Assembly: GCA_037147235.1 (NCBI GenBank)
Contig: JBAWVO010000052.1
Location: 1-27,616 of the forward strand
From: JANXQG01 sp037147235
GTDB taxonomy: Bacteria; Planctomycetota; Planctomycetia; Pirellulales; Thermoguttaceae
DNA: 27,616 nucleotides
Direction: 5' to 3'
The position numbers were made by a program, and so were the translations under genes. Shown in pieces: positions 25,179 through 27,616 of the stretch. Positions within the stretch are counted from its first letter, which is position 1, and every line of letters starts with the position of its first letter. A model generated the notes under the pieces. That model did not search any database. It saw only the letters and a list, made by a program, of their open reading frames with translations, and was not told the origin of the DNA.

Positions 25179-25294
25179 CTAGGACCGGCGCATAAATAAC
25201 TGTCGTGTTTTGCGCATTCGCCGGGCGGGGGCAGACGGCACACGGAGTGTGCCTGCTACTTTTCTTGCGACACTTATTGATGCGCCGATCCTTA
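25179..25294 (+). mobile_element. MITE-like inverted-repeat element, copy 3
   Basis: The core (25182-25291, 110 bases) begins GGACCGGCGCATAAATAA and ends TTATTGATGCGCCGATCC. The left flank is CTA and the right flank TTA (25292-25294), which is the TAA stop codon of the helicase gene. The central palindrome is at 25237-25253. The internal sequence is nearly the same as in copies 1 and 2 and runs in the same orientation. Confidence 0.8.
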
Positions 25295-27427
25295 CGCTTC
25301 TTCCCACACCGTCCGATAAGCCCCAAGGTTTTCGCAGTATTCCAACAGCCGCGTGTAGAACGGATGCCCGCCAAGCGTGGCACTATCGCCAACGATGAGC
25401 AGCTTTCGCCGCGCACGGGTCATGGCGACGTTCATCCGGCGGTGATCGGCCAGGAAGCCGATCTCGCCTTTGGGGTTGCTGCGCACGAGTGAAATCACCA
25501 CGGCCTCCTTTTCCCTGCCCTGAAAGCCGTCAACGCTGTCGATCTCCAGACCCGGTATGTCCAACTGCTCGCGAAGAAAGCGAACCTGGGCGCCATAAGG
25601 CGAAATCACGGCGATATCGCGGGCCGCAATGCCGGCATCAAGCAGTTCCCGCACCTTGCGGGCCACCAGTTCGGCTTCCTGACGGTTCATGCGACTCTCG
25701 CCGTCCGGCTCCAGTTCTTCATCATAACTTGCCCCAGCCGTGTCGATGAATTCGACGGGCGATTCAGTCAGCCGTGATGCCGTTACGTCGGGCAGGTCGC
25801 AGAGACGATGCTCGCGGACCGAGGCATGGGCCTCCAACTGCCCATCGTAAAGTTCCCTCGACGAAAAATCCATGATCGCCTGATTCATGCGATATTGGAC
25901 GGTCAGCCGCCGCGTAATGCCTGTCCCGTAATGATTCACCAGACGCTCGAAGAGACTCGTGCCAAAACCCTCGGCCGCCGCCTCCTGACTGACGACGGTC
26001 GGCGGCAGTTGGCAATGATCGCCGGCGAGTACAAGGCGGTCGCCGCGGAGCAGCGGGATCCAGCACCCCGGCTCGGTACTCTGGCAGGCCTCATCGATCA
26101 CCACGAGATCAAAACGCCGTGGGCCAAGTAGTTGGCTGTCGATGCCGGTGGTCGTGGCGCAGATCACGGAAGCGGAATCGAGAATGCTCTCGGCGGCTTG
26201 CAGTTCCATCTTCCGCGCGTCGGCTAGCAGTGAGCGGGCGTCGTCGCGAAGCTGCTTCCGCTCGCCCGGTTTCGGCGCGGTCCGCCGATGCCGGCCGGCC
26301 TCGCGAAAGAGGCTCATTGCCTGCTTCACCAGTTTGTGGGCCAACCGCACGTCGCGATGCCCTTCCACGAGAAGATCGAGCGTATGTTCGCGCAGTTCCG
26401 GCAAAACGCGTGCCGGATGTCCCACCCGCACAACCCGTTCGCGAAAGCCCAGTAGTCGTTCAAAAATGTTATCGACTGCCAAGTTGCTCGGGGCGCAGGC
26501 CAGCACCTTGCGGCCGCGGCGGATTGCCTGGCGGATGACTTCCACAACGGCCGTCGTTTTGCCCGTACCGGGCGGGCCATGGATCAGGCCAACATCGCGG
26601 GCCGAGAGGGCAAACTGCACGGCATCGACTTGCGTCTCGTTGAGCGAACGGTCGAGCGCGCCCACGGCCCCATCGACCCCGAACTCCGGCTGCCGTTGGC
26701 CGACAAGCACGTCGCGAAGGATCGCCGCGCGGTCGCCGCGGAGTACGCGGGCCTGTTCCAAGGCGGCCCGTTGCCGTTGCGTGGCCACTTCGTCAAAAGC
26801 AATGTCAATCCGCCAGGTGTCGTGCTCGCCTAGTTCGTCCGGTAGGCCATCGATCGCAACGAAGATCGAGGTTTCACTACGTTCGCAGACTACACCCCGA
26901 TAGGAAAGCTCAGCGCGATCCTTGTGCGGCGAAATCACCACGGGACTGCCGACATCGAGGCGGGTCCAGCGGAGCAGCCCACGGGTGCGGCGAGTGAGCT
27001 GCACGATCAACCGCCCGCCCAGACCAGCATTTTCATCCACGACTACCAGGTCGATCAGGCTGTTGCCGGTCTTCTCCGCCTCGGCGGGCGAGAGTTTTTT
27101 TGCCTGCTGGGCAACACGTTGCGCCTCGGCCTTGCTTTCCATGTCCAAAAGCCGGCCCAGGCGTTCAAAATGGTCCTCCGGTCCAGAAGTGGTGCAACGA
27201 TCGGCCGCGATGTGTACACGTACGCGACGATCGCCGAACATCTGGCCATCCAGGGCCTTCGGCAGCCGGGCCTCCCAGCCGTCGGGCACTTCAATGACGG
27301 CGGTCGGGCCGCGAAACTCGATCCGGCCAACCCGCTTTCGATCAAGACCGCCGACGCGATCAAGGAAGTCTAATACTTCGAGCTTGCTGGCGCGACGGGG
27401 CAGGGGGGCAATGTGCAGAAGTGGCAT
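25292..27427 (-). CDS. SF1 (UPF1/IGHMBP2-like) helicase with DbpA-like domain
   Basis: This 711-residue protein counts from the ATG at 27427; a TTG at 27439 is also in frame, and no Shine-Dalgarno sequence is seen for either. Residues about 4-76 (RRASKLEVLDFLDRVGGLD, then GRIEFRGPTAVIEVP and RRVRVHIA) match the RRM-like RNA-binding domain found at the C-terminus of DbpA-type DEAD-box helicases, here placed at the N-terminus. An oligonucleotide-binding-like region follows (about 125-215). The superfamily 1 motor has GPPGTGKTT (284-292), APSNLAVDN, VIDEACQ (443-449), GDHCQLPP, QYRMNQ (from 511), a DSVDGFQGREKEAVV motif and a final RRMNVAMTRARRKL. It is predicted to unwind RNA or RNA-DNA duplexes with ATP. 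The stop codon lies at the end of repeat copy 3. Confidence 0.9.
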   Translation of the reverse strand: MPLLHIAPLPRRASKLEVLDFLDRVGGLDRKRVGRIEFRGPTAVIEVPDGWEARLPKALDGQMFGDRRVRVHIAADRCTTSGPEDHFERLGRLLDMESKAEAQRVAQQAKKLSPAEAEKTGNSLIDLVVVDENAGLGGRLIVQLTRRTRGLLRWTRLDVGSPVVISPHKDRAELSYRGVVCERSETSIFVAIDGLPDELGEHDTWRIDIAFDEVATQRQRAALEQARVLRGDRAAILRDVLVGQRQPEFGVDGAVGALDRSLNETQVDAVQFALSARDVGLIHGPPGTGKTTAVVEVIRQAIRRGRKVLACAPSNLAVDNIFERLLGFRERVVRVGHPARVLPELREHTLDLLVEGHRDVRLAHKLVKQAMSLFREAGRHRRTAPKPGERKQLRDDARSLLADARKMELQAAESILDSASVICATTTGIDSQLLGPRRFDLVVIDEACQSTEPGCWIPLLRGDRLVLAGDHCQLPPTVVSQEAAAEGFGTSLFERLVNHYGTGITRRLTVQYRMNQAIMDFSSRELYDGQLEAHASVREHRLCDLPDVTASRLTESPVEFIDTAGASYDEELEPDGESRMNRQEAELVARKVRELLDAGIAARDIAVISPYGAQVRFLREQLDIPGLEIDSVDGFQGREKEAVVISLVRSNPKGEIGFLADHRRMNVAMTRARRKLLIVGDSATLGGHPFYTRLLEYCENLGAYRTVWEEA

Positions 27428-27616
27428 AATAACCGACAAAAAAGGGACAAGGAATACAGAGGGAGAACCACGAAAGGCACGAAACAGACGAAATTTGCAT
27501 CATTGATTTATGTTGATATTTTCGGCTCTTCCTGTTCTAGCTGCGGAACGCGGGTAATTGATAATTGTAATGGGATGAAACGCTGCCTCGCCGAGGCAAT
27601 AATAGGGGTTGGTAAA
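27428..27616. other. Terminal intergenic region, possible partial gene
   Basis: ACGAAA occurs three times at exact nine-base spacing (27470-27475, 27479-27484, 27488-27493) in the leader of the helicase gene. A minus-strand frame is open from the right edge to TAA 27508-27510 and ends RVPQLEQEEPKIST, which could be the C-terminus of an upstream gene. A plus-strand frame from about 27576 to the edge is equally unproven. TGCCTCG-C-CGAGGCA (27584-27598) is a perfect 15-base palindrome. Confidence 0.3.

Overview
The window looks like a chromosomal segment of a planctomycete, probably from the Pirellulales or a relative. This is inferred from family content: a 2,100-residue surface protein with an N-terminal LEPR-XLL-type motif, a cysteine-rich secreted protein of a kind I know from planctomycetes, several signal-peptide proteins with no close model-organism counterpart, and sugar-degradation genes rich in esterase and glycoside-hydrolase types. 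No rRNA, tRNA, CRISPR array, integrase or transposase gene was seen.

Left part (1-8146): a polysaccharide-degradation neighbourhood with several broken genes. It opens with the C-terminal remnant of a sialate O-acetylesterase-like protein. Next comes a Tat-exported glycoside-hydrolase-like gene cut after 123 codons, then an antitoxin gene followed by a deleted PIN-domain toxin. A minus-strand group follows: a secreted LamG-domain protein and a secreted barrel-like protein with overlapping genes, then a Nudix hydrolase. A divergent GH51 alpha-L-arabinofuranosidase shares their intergenic region, which carries a sigma70-like promoter facing each way and a pair of palindromes in the leader of the LamG operon.

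Middle part (8157-18690): all on the minus strand. A conserved hypothetical protein, an HlyD-type periplasmic adaptor and an exported terpenoid-cyclase-fold (alpha/alpha toroid) protein lie in series. They are followed by the giant surface protein, which contains a perfect 314-bp tandem duplication. No ABC or RND pump or outer-membrane channel accompanies the adaptor.

Right part (18747-27616): rsmG converges on a two-gene membrane-protein operon that includes a 58-residue protein. Then come an OprP/OprO-like porin with a structured leader, the cysteine-rich protein with a strong terminator, a small unknown protein, an OFA-type MFS transporter and an SF1 helicase with an N-terminal DbpA-like RNA-binding domain. 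Three copies of a 103-110-bp inverted-repeat element lie in the two convergent intergenic spaces here. Two of them end exactly at the TAA stop codon of the neighbouring minus-strand gene, so that a TTA target duplication would preserve the stop. This is the most unusual structure in the window.
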